NCBI GenBank assembly: GCA_022495995.1
Contig: JAFEMH010000342.1
Span: 372,001 to 436,000 of the forward strand
Source: Adenophora triphylla var. japonica
Taxonomy: Eukaryota; Streptophyta; Magnoliopsida; Asterales; Campanulaceae
DNA: 64,000 nucleotides
Direction: 5' to 3'
In this document: in pieces, positions 34,600 through 45,899 of the stretch
How positions within the stretch are numbered: the stretch's first letter is position 1
Layout of the letters: each line of letters starts with the position of its first letter
Translations under genes and position numbers: made by a program
Notes under the pieces: generated by a model
What the model was told of the DNA's origin: nothing
Database searches by the model: none
The model's input: only the letters and a program-made list of their open reading frames with translations

Positions 34600-36439
34600 G
34601 ATGATGATGACAAATAACACAAAATATTTAGAATGAGAACTTCTAAAAGAAATTGTGTATTTTGTAAATGAGAATATGATTTTTCTCTAATTTAGAGGTG
34701 CTCCAAGATGAGACCTTTAAAGTTTTGGAATAATTAACCTTCAATTATAATTCCATTAAGGAATTTAGAGGTTTATAAATATGAGTGGTTATAAAAAATA
34801 AATTGTGTTAATTCTCCTATTGAATTAGCAATTTATTCTTGGAGTTAATTCTCTAATTAAGTTAGAGAGTTATATTTTTAACAACAAAGTTATAATTGTT
34901 AAAAATTAAAGCCAATGTTTGGTTTGTGTAGAGACAAATCTCTAATGGAATGTGGTTGTTCCAAATATATCGGATCACCATAGTGAGAAGTTAGAAAATT
35001 TTGTTGGCCTTGACTTTAAGTGATGGCAACAAAATATGTTCTACTTGACCACCCTTAAACTTGTGAGGTTTCTTAAGGAAGATTCTATAAAGTTGGGTGA
35101 AAATAAGACGGATGTTTAATCCGTGAGTGCTGTTGAAGCATGAGATTTTTTTTTTTGGAATTATATACTTAACGGATTGTCGAATTTGTTATATAATGTA
35201 TATAGTACCTAGAAAATGGTGAAATAATTATGAGAGTCTTTGGACTATAAATAATAAATCTGAGAATGCGGCTGAAATGAACTTCATTATAAGCTGTGCT
35301 CTTGATTTTAAAATAGTGGACTTCATAAACCATGAAAAGTTAAATGAAAGAATTGAAAATGGTCTTTCATGAAAACCATACCGAATGGATGGTGTTGAGT
35401 GAAATTCTCAAGTGACGGCAATAATTGAGAAATTGTTTCACACTTGAAAAGATTTCAAGAATTACCTCACATATAAATGAATGTTGAGGTGTGTGCTATT
35501 CGTCTTTGTGTTGGAAAAGAGAATAGAACTTTGGAGAAAAAGTTGTCTAACATTTCTTTTGGCGAAAGCAAATGTGATGAAGCATGCCTAAATGCTTAAT
35601 ACAAAGACAAAGTGGGTCAAACTTGTTTGAATTGTCAAAATCATTTGAAAAGTCAAACGTGTTTAAAAAGCCAAACTTGTTTGAAAAAGTCAAGCATATA
35701 CCTTGTGTCTTGAGTGGCAATTGTGATGTCATCAAGAATGAAATCCATGATGTTTGAATGAATGAAATGAAAGGGTATTCAAGTGATTAATAATGAGAAT
35801 GAATCTCTTTTTATAGTCAAACAAGACTTATCAAATATATGCTTGAAGCTATAATCAAGTCATATTGATGCTTGAGGTGTGAATGTTATTCACTAGATGA
35901 TGGTAAAATGTAAGTTTTTACCTTTAACATTGCTTGCTAAAAAGCAAAATATTGAATCTTATCTCTTTAAAGAAAAAGTTGGAAATCAACTTAATAAGGA
36001 GGTAGTGATAAAACACAACTAAATATAGTTTGTGTATATGTTACACTAAATACTATGGATTGCATATGGTTGGGTATGCTTACAATAGTTGTGATTATAG
36101 AATTCTTGTTTATGAATTCAAGATTCAATAATGGAATCATGAAGTGCTTCTTTCTTTAAGAATATGTTTCCGTATAAATTAAGAGATGGGAAAAACTCAT
36201 TTAAACGGATTCAAGATTCAATAGAAGAAGAAGAAACTTATCATGATGAATGATAAAGAAGAGGCATGACCTTGACATAGCAAATGAGGTAGGATAAGAA
36301 AATTCTATGGCCCGAATTTTCTAACCTCCATGCTAGAAAGTGAATCACAAAGTTATAAAGACAATGAGCTCTTTGGAAGGATCTTTGTGGAAAGAGGCCA
36401 TTAAAAGTAAGATTGATTCCATCTTGGAAAATCACACTT
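34600..36439 (+). other. Non-coding interior of the young copia element
   Basis: AT-rich with no trusted ORF; probably remains of gag and integrase too decayed to name. Confidence 0.4.
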
Positions 36440-37740
36440 GAAAACTAGTGGATTTACCTTCGAGTAGTAAATCACTAGCATATAAGTGAATTTTCAAAAA
36501 GGAAATGAAGACCGACGGAAGAACAATCAATGAGTACAAGGCTATACTTGTAATTGAGGATTACAAGGAAAATAAAGAACTTGATTACTTTGATACTTAT
36601 TCTCTCATCACGAGAATAAATATTGTATTTGCAATTGCTGCATAGCAGAATTTGAAATACATCAACTGGATGTAAATAACCTTTCTAAATGTCGATTTAG
36701 AAGAGAAAATTTACATAGAACAATCCGTGGGGTTTGTTGTATATGAGCAATGAAACAAAATGTCCACAATGTACACCATGATCAAATGGTGTTAATAATG
36801 AAAATTGGCATTATTGCTAATTTTAGGACTACCCTGAAAATGTGGGGGTGAGTATACTTTGGAAAATAATTACTTTTTCGAAAGGTTTCCCCAAGAAAAC
36901 AATGAGATGTCCATATGAAATATGGAAACGTAGGCCTACGTACACTTGTTAATGTGGGGTGTTTCGCAAAGTAGCAAGTCCAATTACCAAAGAAATTGAA
37001 TTTGGTTACTAAATGGTGGATTATGTTTCAAGAGTTATGTTCATAACAATTGTGGATATTGGTTTGTTATATATGATTCAATAAGTTTGAATATATATAA
37101 AAATCAAAAGAAAATAAAATCATTGGAAATCAAGTATTGATGTCAAATTCTTGAAAATGAATATATGATACTTTGAATGAAATAGATCAAAGTGTTACGG
37201 TTCAAGAAATGGAACCTAGAAGAAAATGTGCTAGTTTGTAAAGTCATTGTATGACTTGAGACAAGTACAAAGATAAAGACATCAAAGGTTTGATTGTGTG
37301 GATTTAAACAAGAGTGTCTACGTCACTTTGTTTATTAAATCCAAAAACGATATGTTAACTAAGAAAAATTCTAGTCAATTTGATCTGTTGATTCAAATTC
37401 AAGGAAAACTAATGGACTCGTGATTAAACAAGTCATTAGGTGGATATTCTTGAATTATTTGAAATGATCAATATGGAATAGCTGGGATTTAACTGAATTA
37501 TCAAATGAATAAATCTTGTGTTAGCAAGATGGTATATTGCTAAAGTCAATTTATGATTGACATGACATATATCAATGTGTGTAATGGTAGTCTAGACATT
37601 TATATCTAAGACATAATACCATTAAATAACTACTCTCAACTAATTTGACAATGTGAAGTCAAATGATAAACGGATCCGTTAACCAAAGGGTTAAATAGAG
37701 AGTTAGTTGAAAGTTCGATGAGGGGAATGAAACATAAGCC
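36440..37740 (+). pseudogene. Decayed copia reverse transcriptase / RNase H relic
   Basis: Frame pieces matching copia RT can be followed with many stops: LVDLPSSSKSLAYK.IFKKEMKTDG near 36445-36520, LDYFDTYSLITRI near 36580-36615, a MDVKTAFLN-like stretch near 36670-36700 (here altered), IYIEQSVGFVV near 36715-36750, and KSLYDLRQVQ near 37235-37275. An RNase H end resembling ADPLTKGL follows around 37650-37700. The order and spacing fit a collapsed copia pol. No functional enzyme is possible. Confidence 0.7.
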
Positions 37741-38300
37741 TCTTAAAAGTTAAACACAGCGGAAAACCCAATCTAGATGACTGGAGATCCCAAGAACTAG
37801 ATTCAATGGGACAACCTAACTGTTAAAAGACTTGCAGCGTCACTGTGGGGGAACCAACCCCAAGTCCATTCCTGTTAGTGACATCCCGAAAGGACAAGGA
37901 TAAGCTTAAGGCTTTTAATGATTCTTACGCGTCGAAAATTCGAGCGGGGTAAAACGGGTTACCTTTAAGAAATCACCTATGTGAGAGAGAAGTGGGGCCG
38001 CTTCGAGGAGAATTGTGTGAGGCTCAATTCTTAGACCCTCTCACAGAACCAGGCATTATGTTCAGGGCCATGAACGAACATAGCTATGAGAAATGAAGTA
38101 TGTTAGGACATTACTTGTGTCTAGTATATGATCGGCTACACAAAAAGCATATCGATTCAAGGACATCGAGTCTATCGACTTGCGAGTAGAGTAAATATGC
38201 TAGTTCGAGCGGAGGTTCAATGGGCAATATCCCCACACCTTCGTATGCAAGTTTTTGTCTGCCGGACTCTATCACCAATCTCGTCCTCAATTTCCTTCAT
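37741..38300 (+). other. Conserved 3' region of the young copia element
   Basis: Less AT-rich non-coding stretch between the RNase H relic and the 3' LTR, with short GGGGAACC and ACGCGTCG blocks. Such a region commonly precedes the polypurine tract in long copia elements and may hold RNA structure or packaging signals. Function inferred only from position. Confidence 0.4.
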
Positions 38301-38309
38301 GTGGGGGAT

Positions 38310-39211
38310 TGTTGGAAAAGTATGTTGTGTGTGAAGAAAATTGTGTACATTTCCTTGGAAAAATCGTTTGTCGTTGGACAAAGATTATTGTGGGTTCATA
38401 TTCTACTCCGTGAGAACATGAAAATGATATTTTATTTGTTCAATTTGAAGATTGAATGATAAAAATATTACAGCTTAAATAAATGGATGAAAGTTGGAAA
38501 TGTGAGTTTGTCTCACATGTGAAAAGAATGGAAAAACTAGTTGATAGTTTTGGCCATTTTTTATTGAATTATAATTCTTTTAATTCAAGATTAATTCCAA
38601 GAATAACTTTCAAAGTTAATGTCCATTTATGATTGGCAAATGAAACTCCAAGAATAAATTGATGGCAATGTTAATTGTTGAATTAAGATGATCATCAATA
38701 TGTGGATTAATTGAAGAGTTAATCCTTGGGGAGTTTTGAGCTATAAAATACCCACAACTCTTTGAAGAAAAAAGAGAAAAAAAAATAGAGAAAAAGATAA
38801 GAGGAAAACACACAAAAAGAAGCTTTTTCCATCAATCTTCTTATATCCTCTTGCAATTCGTTCATCTTCTTCCTTTGCCCTCCTTGAATAATTGGAATGG
38901 TGATATTGTCCAAGCATATTAGTTCATTTAGCCGGAAAGCTCAAGTGCGAAGTGGTTCCGGTTAATCCGTTTTATCCTGGGAGACTAACGCCCGTTGAAA
39001 CCTCAAGCACTCGTAGAGAGGAGGACGAATTAGTCTTAAGGAGAGTGTGTTCTCACACGACTCGGATACAAGAGATTAAAGATGGACAAACCCAATGAAG
39101 AGATCAAATACGGTTGTATCTTTCTTTTTATGGTTTTTCAAAATTGTTGTATATTATATTTTCAATGTTGTAATTTGTTTTCCTTTCTATATTTTCAAGA
39201 TTTTTCTAACA
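38310..39211 (+). repeat. 3' LTR of the young copia element
   Basis: 902 bp, practically identical to the 5' LTR. Confidence 0.93.
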
Positions 39212-41204
39212 GGTAATTGATCGGAAACTTGAGGTATGCAATACGTTGTTACTAAGTACAATACCAATATCAAAAGTAGTGAATGGATGGCCCAAATTAA
39301 ATAAAAGTGTTGAATATTCAACTTGAGGAATTATTGAATTGAGGATGACTTACCAAGTTTACAATCTTAATGAATGTTTTAGTGTTATTTATCGGAGATA
39401 GTAATAGTATCGCGAGATTTTGTTTTCTTATAGAGAATTTAACTAAGTATAAATATTATGAGTGGTGGCTACACTATAAATAGAAGTCAAACAAGAATAT
39501 CATGTTAGAATTGTTTTAAATGTGCTTTAAAACTTGGATTGTATATTGAACTTCGGTATGAGCAATTGTGCCCTTCGGGGATATATTGATTTATTAAAGT
39601 CAGTGAACCGTTTTTGTGTACATTAAAATCTGTGAGTAATTTGATCATCTACCGCTGGTATGGGACGGTTGTAGATAATTAGATCACTCGAGTTAGTTTT
39701 GTTTAGCTTATCAATCTTTTGAAATTTCTTAAAATTGTGAGTGGTTTAGTTAATTAAAACTGGTATGGGACGGTTTTAAATAAATAAACCATTCGAGTCT
39801 CATTGAATCCCTTTTTATATACCCTTTGTAATTCTGAAAGATGTTGTAAATTTTAGAAAGACATGTTATTTTAAAGATATAGTTCGTACAGAAGCAAGTA
39901 AAAAAGGCAACCTAGTTCCCCTATAAAGATTAATTGTATTAAAGTTTTGATCCGAGAAATGATTTGATAAATTGTGGGGTTATTAATGTGACGGTCGCAG
40001 TAGACTGGTTTTTGTATTGGAGTTGGATCGGCTCCGTTGTGGGCGGCCAACCATTTGATTTGAATATTGATCTGTCACTGGACCTGAACATAATTGGAAC
40101 ATTGAATTGTGAAATATGGTCAATTAATATTCCGTTCGTGGAATCAAGGTCTTATTAGCATGTTCATATTTATTATTCCATGGGCAGTTGTTTAATGTTT
40201 ATATTATGAGAATTACGGACGGGATAATTGAAATAACTCGTTTCAAGTGAGTCAAGACATAAGGCGGTTTGGTCACAATTGTGGAAATAGAATATTGACG
40301 TTAGAAGATTTATTAAATATTTAGAGTTCTAGATTGAACTTGAGAGTATCATCAAGATGGATTTTGTGATTGGGTTACCTTGAAAGTAAAAAGGAGTATG
40401 TTGTTTTGTTATAGAAAGTTGATTGTATTTTCTACTCATTGTATATGTATATAGTGATGAGATTCTTTGATCCAGTCCTCATATATGTTAGGGGATAGTT
40501 TGATTGTATAAACCCCATAGTATTAAATGGATTGGATAGACATCATTTGGGAAGGTCCTTTTGGAATGTAGGAATGCTAGTAAGTTTAACCTTGTGAAAA
40601 TTTGAGGAACCATTACTTATTTTTGAGGGTATGCTACGGGCATATACAATGGATTTTAGTAGTCGATAGGACGTATGGTTATCAATGGTTGGGTGCGTAT
40701 AATAACAGTTATCATTCTAGCATTGAGATAAAACCGTATAAGGCGTTGTTCGGGAAGAAAATATCGATCTCCAATTTGTTGGGGTGAGATTGGAGAAGCA
40801 AGGCCTAAGGTAAATTGGCGACAAAGTTTATTAATCCATTTGAAGTTTTAGAAAGGGTTGGTGATTTGACTTATAGACTGGCTTGGAGCAGCTTATAGAG
40901 TATTTGAAGTTTTAAATGTAATATCGTAATGTATTTGGAGACATAAGTTGTAATACTTTTATTTATTTGTATTTTTATTAAGGTCGTGAAAATTCGGGCT
41001 AGTGATATCTGTTTGGTATTCTTGGAACATTAGGTTGTAATACCGTATTGTTAATGGAATTAAGAATCTGGGAGAGGAATCACAATATTGAAGATACTAT
41101 TTGGGAATTGGAGTCTGAGTTATACATAAGTAACCGAGGCGGGTTGAACATTTAGGTAAGTACCAGTCAAATTCGGGACGAATTTTCTTTTAAGGAGGAG
41201 TGAG

Positions 41205-43754
41205 TGTAACGACCCTAACCCGAGGCACTAGTTTAGTATAATATTATATGCTTTTAATATTATTGTTAATATATGTGCTCATTTTATATTCTTGATTTTT
41301 AATATTAGGATGAAATGATTGGGAAATAAAATAATGTACTAGGGGAAAATATAAAAATGGAAAATAAATAAAGAATGTAAGATGAGGTTAAAATGTGTAG
41401 AATAAATAATTAGAATAAAGGGTTAAATTGGGTGATGGAAAGCCTTAGTTGATTTGGGGATGGGGGGCCATCACCTCCCCCTTATTTCCCTCATCTTTCT
41501 TCCTTTTAGTCAATACACACCATACTCTCCCCATACTCCCCCTTACTTAATAACCTCCTCATCCTTTCTCCTTCATTCTTCTTACTTTCCCTAGCAAAAC
41601 CTCCATGGAAAACCTCCCCATGAAAGCTTCATCTCCCAAATTATTTCCAAGATGAATCCTCCTCCATTTTCAAATCCGGTTGTACTTTTGTGATTGGTGC
41701 ATCAAGGAGAGTTGATCAAGCCAAGAAAATCCTTAATCCACCTCTTATTTCCTAAGGTGAGTTATTATGACCCTTCCCTTCATTAAATGCTCATGAACTC
41801 TTAATGTTGTTCTTGTTAATATGATGGTTTTTTAATGCTTTGGAACTATTCTTGGAGTTGAGAAATTGGAAATTGACATGGAATGATGTTAGGATGCATG
41901 GAAGTGGATTTAGAGTGTAAGAAATGGGTGGAGTTAGTTTTAGAAGATTTAACTTGAAATGTGTTAGTAAAATGGGTTGGAAATCATGTGGTAAATGATC
42001 TAGGTTTATATCATATTGGGTTTAAATGCTTTAGGATGAAGTTGTGAAATATGTTATTGTTCATGAAAGTGGTAAAGAGTATAAGTAAATGGGTTGGGTT
42101 GGATTAGAATGGAAATCTTGAAAAATGATAGTAAATTGGGTGGAAAAAACTAATTGGTAATGATCTAGGTTTAGGACATGATACCTTTGAGTTAAATGGG
42201 TTAGTATGAAGTTAATAAAGTTATGAATTCCTTTTAGGTTCACCAATTATAAGGAGATTAGTATAAATCTTGGTTTTTGGGAATCCCTCAACATTATTGC
42301 TGCTGCTACCAGTTTCTGGGCCGAGGCACGAGTCGTGCCCCTAGGCACGAGTCGTGCCCATGGCCAATTCGTGACCACGAGTCGTACCTAGGAGGCCAAG
42401 TCGTGTTGAGTTACTTGAGGAAGATTGGCACGAGTCGTGCCCTCAGGCACGAGTCGTGCCCAGGAGAGTCACGAGTCGTGACCAAGGTTTTAGGGAAGTC
42501 GTGCCCTGGCCTGGTTATGTTACACCAACTTTAGAGCTGTTTAAACCTAATCAAACTGGAACCAAAATGAAATCTCTATAACCTATATTAAAGTAGAATA
42601 CTTTGGCTACACAATGACATCTTAAGTGATCAAAATGGAATTGGGGAAGTACTTTAAATAATGCTTGGAAAACGCTAGTTAACCTAGTTTGGTAACTTGA
42701 TCAATGGGATTCCAACATGGTAGATTTAACTTGGGCCTTCATAGAGGCTATGTATTATTGTATAATGACCTTGTAGGATGGATTGACGATACTTCCTTGC
42801 CTTACTTTAGTTCCTATACGTTGTTTATATTATGTATAGTGTATTACTTAAATGTTGCACTATGATATTGGTTGAACATGAGTATATTTTACCATGTGGC
42901 TATATTGCTTATCCCGTTTGTGGATTATATTTCAAGTAACTATTATGTGCTTGATAATGTGTTAATCAGCTGATATTGGGGGTATAACATAATACGATCA
43001 ATTATGGAAGTGTGACCTAATGTGATCGGATTATGTTATATCTGTGACCGTCCCCTTCTGTGGCCACAGGTTGGGGTATAGCATCTGTATTGAGCCAAAA
43101 GCCTTACAGAGTTGCTACTATCTTATATGGTTCCCTGAAAAACGGGTCTTATAAGATGTGAGTATTGCTTAAGCAGCTCACCTAAGATTGGAGTATTATT
43201 ATACCCAATGTTGTACGACTATTGTTCAGACGGGAAAAGGTAAACCAAGGTAATGGAAGGTGTTTACAGCTTTTCCAATATGTTGTATGCAATCTGATAT
43301 GTGTTGCATCTTATTTGGCATATTGCTGCATTCATAATAGCTTGCTGAGATTTATTCTCACCCCTCTCCCTTTAATGTTTTTAGATCCTGAGACAGGCGG
43401 ACCGGCCAAGTGAGGACGGAAAGGAGTTCGGATGTGGTATTTTGGGTTTGTCGGGGTACGTATAGGTTGGCGTAGAAAATGTATTTTGGTATAATTCCTT
43501 TGTAAAGTTTGTATGTATAACACTTAGTTTCTACATTATAACTAAAGTCTTTTGTAATTAAAGCAGGTTATTACTTTTAAAAGTTACTCAATTCTTCCTC
43601 CCATGTAGATAGGAATGAAGTTATTTGGAAATGGTTTTGTTCAGTATGTTTAAGTGGTAAGTTAAAGCAAAGTTTTAAAAGTTTAGAAAATTTGGGTTTA
43701 TTGGAGGACGCTCCAGCTCGGGACACGTGTAGGTTCCGGATCGGGGTCCTCACA
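41205..43754 (+). repeat. Gypsy array LTR 3
   Basis: 2550 bp, very close to LTR 2. The dyad cluster starts at 42325, the same offset (1120 bp) from the LTR start as in the other two copies. Followed by the outer TSD TAAAT. Confidence 0.92.
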
Positions 43755-43834
43755 TAAATATATACAATATAAGAATAAATTTGAGATCTATATAAATTAA
43801 TACTAGGAAATTGTATAATAAGTTAAAAGCAAAC

Positions 43835-43894
43835 CTCATCACTTGATTTTAATTCATCACTTGACTCTAACTGATCTTCACTCCAATCATCCAT
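43835..43894 (-). pseudogene. Exon 1 of the MULE-OTU gene
   Basis: Minus-strand ATG at 43894, then an acidic 20-codon peptide (MDDWSEDQLESS..KSSDE) ending in a GAG|GTTT donor at 43835/43834. The start of acidic, Ser/Asp-rich sequence with an early Trp is usual for plant MULE-OTU proteins. It would not be recognised alone; the support is its phase-0 continuation into exon 2 and equal character. Confidence 0.6.
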
Positions 43895-44038
43895 TTTGAA
43901 ATTTAAGTTTTAATTTTTGGCAATGTTTTGTGATAGAGAGATAAACCTTATAAGAAATATCTGATGAAAGGCAATGAAGTACAATGTATATATGTGTACT
44001 TAAAGAATTTGTTGCATTGAGATTTAAAATTGCTTTAA
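43895..44038 (-). promoter_or_regulatory. Presumed 5' flank of the MULE-OTU gene
   Basis: Upstream of the exon 1 ATG at 43894. AT-rich, with no clear TATA-initiator arrangement that I would defend; the promoter is assumed from position. Confidence 0.3.
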
Positions 44039-44540
44039 TTTTATATAATTAATTTTTGCTTTGAAAATTGTTTTTTGACAGATTTTTTTTAAAGTCAAAC
44101 TAATAGTCCAAAATGATTTTTTACTTTTCAAGACTGTAAAGGTTGGAAATTGACAAACTTTTCTTTGAAAATTGTTTTGGGCATAAGTCAAAATAATAGT
44201 CCAAAATTAATTTTCATTTTCAAGATAATGAAGGCTGATTCTATTGGGTATTTCTCTTTGCATAATAGTCCAAAAAATTATTTTATTAAATTTTATATAA
44301 TTATTTTTTGCTTTGAAAATTGTTTTTGATAGATTTTTTTAAAGTCAAACTAATAGTCCAAAATGATTTTTACTTTTCAAGACTGTAAAGGTTGGAAATT
44401 GACAAACTTTTCTTTGAAAATTGTTTTTGGCATAAGTCAAAATAATAGTCAAAAATTAATTTTCATTTTCAAGATAATGAAGGTAGATCCTATTGGGTAT
44501 TTCTATTTGCATAATAGTCCAAAAAACTATTATTATTTTT
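44039..44540. repeat. 252-bp direct tandem duplication
   Basis: A unit starting TTTTATATAATT at 44039 recurs at 44291 with few changes (TTGCTTTGAAAATTG, AAAGTCAAACTAATAGTCC, TTCAAGACTGTAAAGG in both). Within each unit the phrase AATAGTCCAAAA recurs at shorter spacing. AT-rich, non-coding. Confidence 0.85.
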
Positions 44541-45340
44541 CAAGATAATAATAGTCCTAGAATTGTCCTTGGAAAACGGCTTTGATTTCCTGATTTTCCT
44601 TCTTAGGATAACGTCGTTCATTTTCATTATTTTTATTTAGAGAACAATAATTTCCTTCTACTTTTAATCTTTGGATGACAATAATCGTTGCCACACATTT
44701 GTCAAAAATTTAAGAAAACATAAATATTTTTTTCGATTATTAGAAAAAATTATATAATAATAAATAAAGGCTTTATTAAATTTTAAATTTAATGAAATGA
44801 AAATAAAGTAAAAAATTTGATTATGTTGCTAGTAAAAGATTGTTGGGCCAAGGGTAAAAAGAGGAGAGAAAAAAAAGGCACCATTAACGATGGAGTGGCT
44901 GCTGCTAGTTGTAGTCAATATTACGGGGAGAAGGTAAAACAACTTTAATTCTCAAAAACCAAGACAGACTATTCATTAATGATTATGTGCAAATAGAATT
45001 TTGATTGTGTAAATAGAAATACCAAAAAAAAAATTAAAAAATTAATCCAACTTTTTCTATGCTGCCATTTGCCTGTTTGGAAATATACAATAGTTTATTC
45101 GTATACACACATTTGTTTTGATATATACAATAGTTTGTCATTTTCATTGGTCAATCCAATAAATGGAGAGAACGCTCCTTTTTTTCCAACTATTTTTTTA
45201 TAATTGTTCTAAGATGATGTTTTGCATATGATATTTTCATTTTCTAGTTTATATTCTAATTTAAATGATTAATCAATACATTTTTAGTTCTGTTATAAAT
45301 CAATCAATTTCTCTACTATCATTTATATTCTAGTTTAGAC
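44541..45340. other. AT-rich spacer
   Basis: I see no gene, terminal repeat or known element here. Confidence 0.4.
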
Positions 45341-45535
45341 ATGCCTACTAATGGTCTCGTTCCTCCTTCGAAAAAAACCGAAGTTCTAGTACTTGTTCCT
45401 ACCATCAGCCAATCTTATAGGGATAGATATTCTACTTCACGACACCATGTGGAGAATATGGATGGGGATGACTCCCTTAGCAGTCCAGGTCAGTGGAGCT
45501 CTAATGTTGCAGTTCACGAGCCTATAGCACCTTAG
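45341..45535 (+). CDS. Short unrecognised ORF fragment truncated by the copia insertion
   Basis: 64 codons (MPTNGLVPPSKKTEVLVLVP..) with ordinary coding-like composition, ending at a TAG three bases before the copia LTR. Across the insertion the same frame stays open for some 35 codons after the TAG (..RVLLDRFVHATKNGATN..), so it may be part of an older broken gene. I do not recognise the family. Confidence 0.3.
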   Translation: MPTNGLVPPSKKTEVLVLVPTISQSYRDRYSTSRHHVENMDGDDSLSSPGQWSSNVAVHEPIAP

Positions 45536-45538
45536 GGG

Positions 45539-45871
45539 TGAAAGCAAAGAAATGTGTTCCTCAAATCAAGCATGATATAGTTGACATTGTAAATATTATG
45601 GTTTATCCTTTCCCAATTATTCTATATAAATATCCCGTGAATTATGGAGTGTGATAGAGATAGTTTAGTAGGTGATTGTAATCATTCCATAGAAATAGGA
45701 TTGTAAATAACCATATAAAGGAAAATGACTGGAAACCAAAGCAAGTAGGTTGGTCTTCCTTTCTCTCCTTCCTTCGTGTCTTTCTTCTCCTTTAACTTCA
45801 GTAGAGTATTTTTCTTTCTTCCATTCCTCTTCTTTAATTTCTTACTTTATGCAGGTTGATTAATTCATTCA
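45539..45871 (+). repeat. 5' LTR of the Ale-like element
   Basis: 333 bp, TGAA..TTCA. TATATAAA at 45623-45630. Followed at 45872-45884 by TGGTATCAAGAGC, a tRNA-Met-type primer site with one extra A. Confidence 0.92.
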
Positions 45872-45899
45872 TGGTATCAAGAGCGACATCAATATAGCT

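Larger units (their letters stand above)
32863..39211 (+). mobile_element. Young non-autonomous Ty1/copia element inside the gypsy array
   Basis: LTRs TGTTGG..CTAACA at 32863-33763 and 38310-39211; TSD GGTAA at 32858-32862 and 39212-39216. By eye the LTRs differ at one substitution (about 33545 versus 38993) and one A in a homopolymer. The 4.5-kb interior has no ORF above about 80 codons, but shows copia pol relics, a block of tandem hairpins (34268-34596), and a well-kept region before the 3' LTR ending in a polypurine tract (GTGGGGGAT, 38301-38309). Confidence 0.94.
31024..41204 (+). pseudogene. Internal region 2: relic of gypsy gag-pol, interrupted by a copia element
   Basis: Same content as internal region 1: truncated gag start at 31121-31183, integrase end relic at 40602-40787, polypurine tract at 41192-41200. 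It matches internal region 1 with only scattered differences by eye. The copia element at 32863-39211 splits it at GATCATGGTAA|TTGATCGG, and removing that element plus one GGTAA restores the arrangement seen at about 26470. Confidence 0.85.
22334..43754 (+). mobile_element. Three-LTR tandem array of a non-autonomous Ty3/gypsy element
   Basis: The order is LTR (22334-24647), internal (24648-28474), LTR (28475-31023), internal (31024-41204), LTR (41205-43754). All LTRs start TGTAACGACCC and end CCTCACA. The TSD TAAAT occurs only at the outer edges, 22329-22333 and 43755-43759. The second internal region is longer only because a copia element is inserted at 32863-39211. Internal regions are about 3.8 kb, near-identical, and have no intact gag or pol. 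Confidence 0.93.
17397..43894 (-). pseudogene. Mutator-like transposase gene with SWIM and OTU domains, broken up by retrotransposons
   Basis: I read these scattered pieces as one minus-strand gene: exon 1 (43835-43894), exon 2 (22224-22313), a catalytic-core exon (20817 to about 21070) and a large exon with SWIM and OTU domains (17397-18899). Exons 1 and 2 join in phase 0 across an intron that would be about 95 bp without the 21.4-kb retrotransposon array in it. The part that should encode the N-terminal DNA-binding domain and the first half of the transposase (between 22223 and about 21070) is missing or too decayed to recognise. Several stops and frameshifts make it a pseudogene. Confidence 0.75.
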
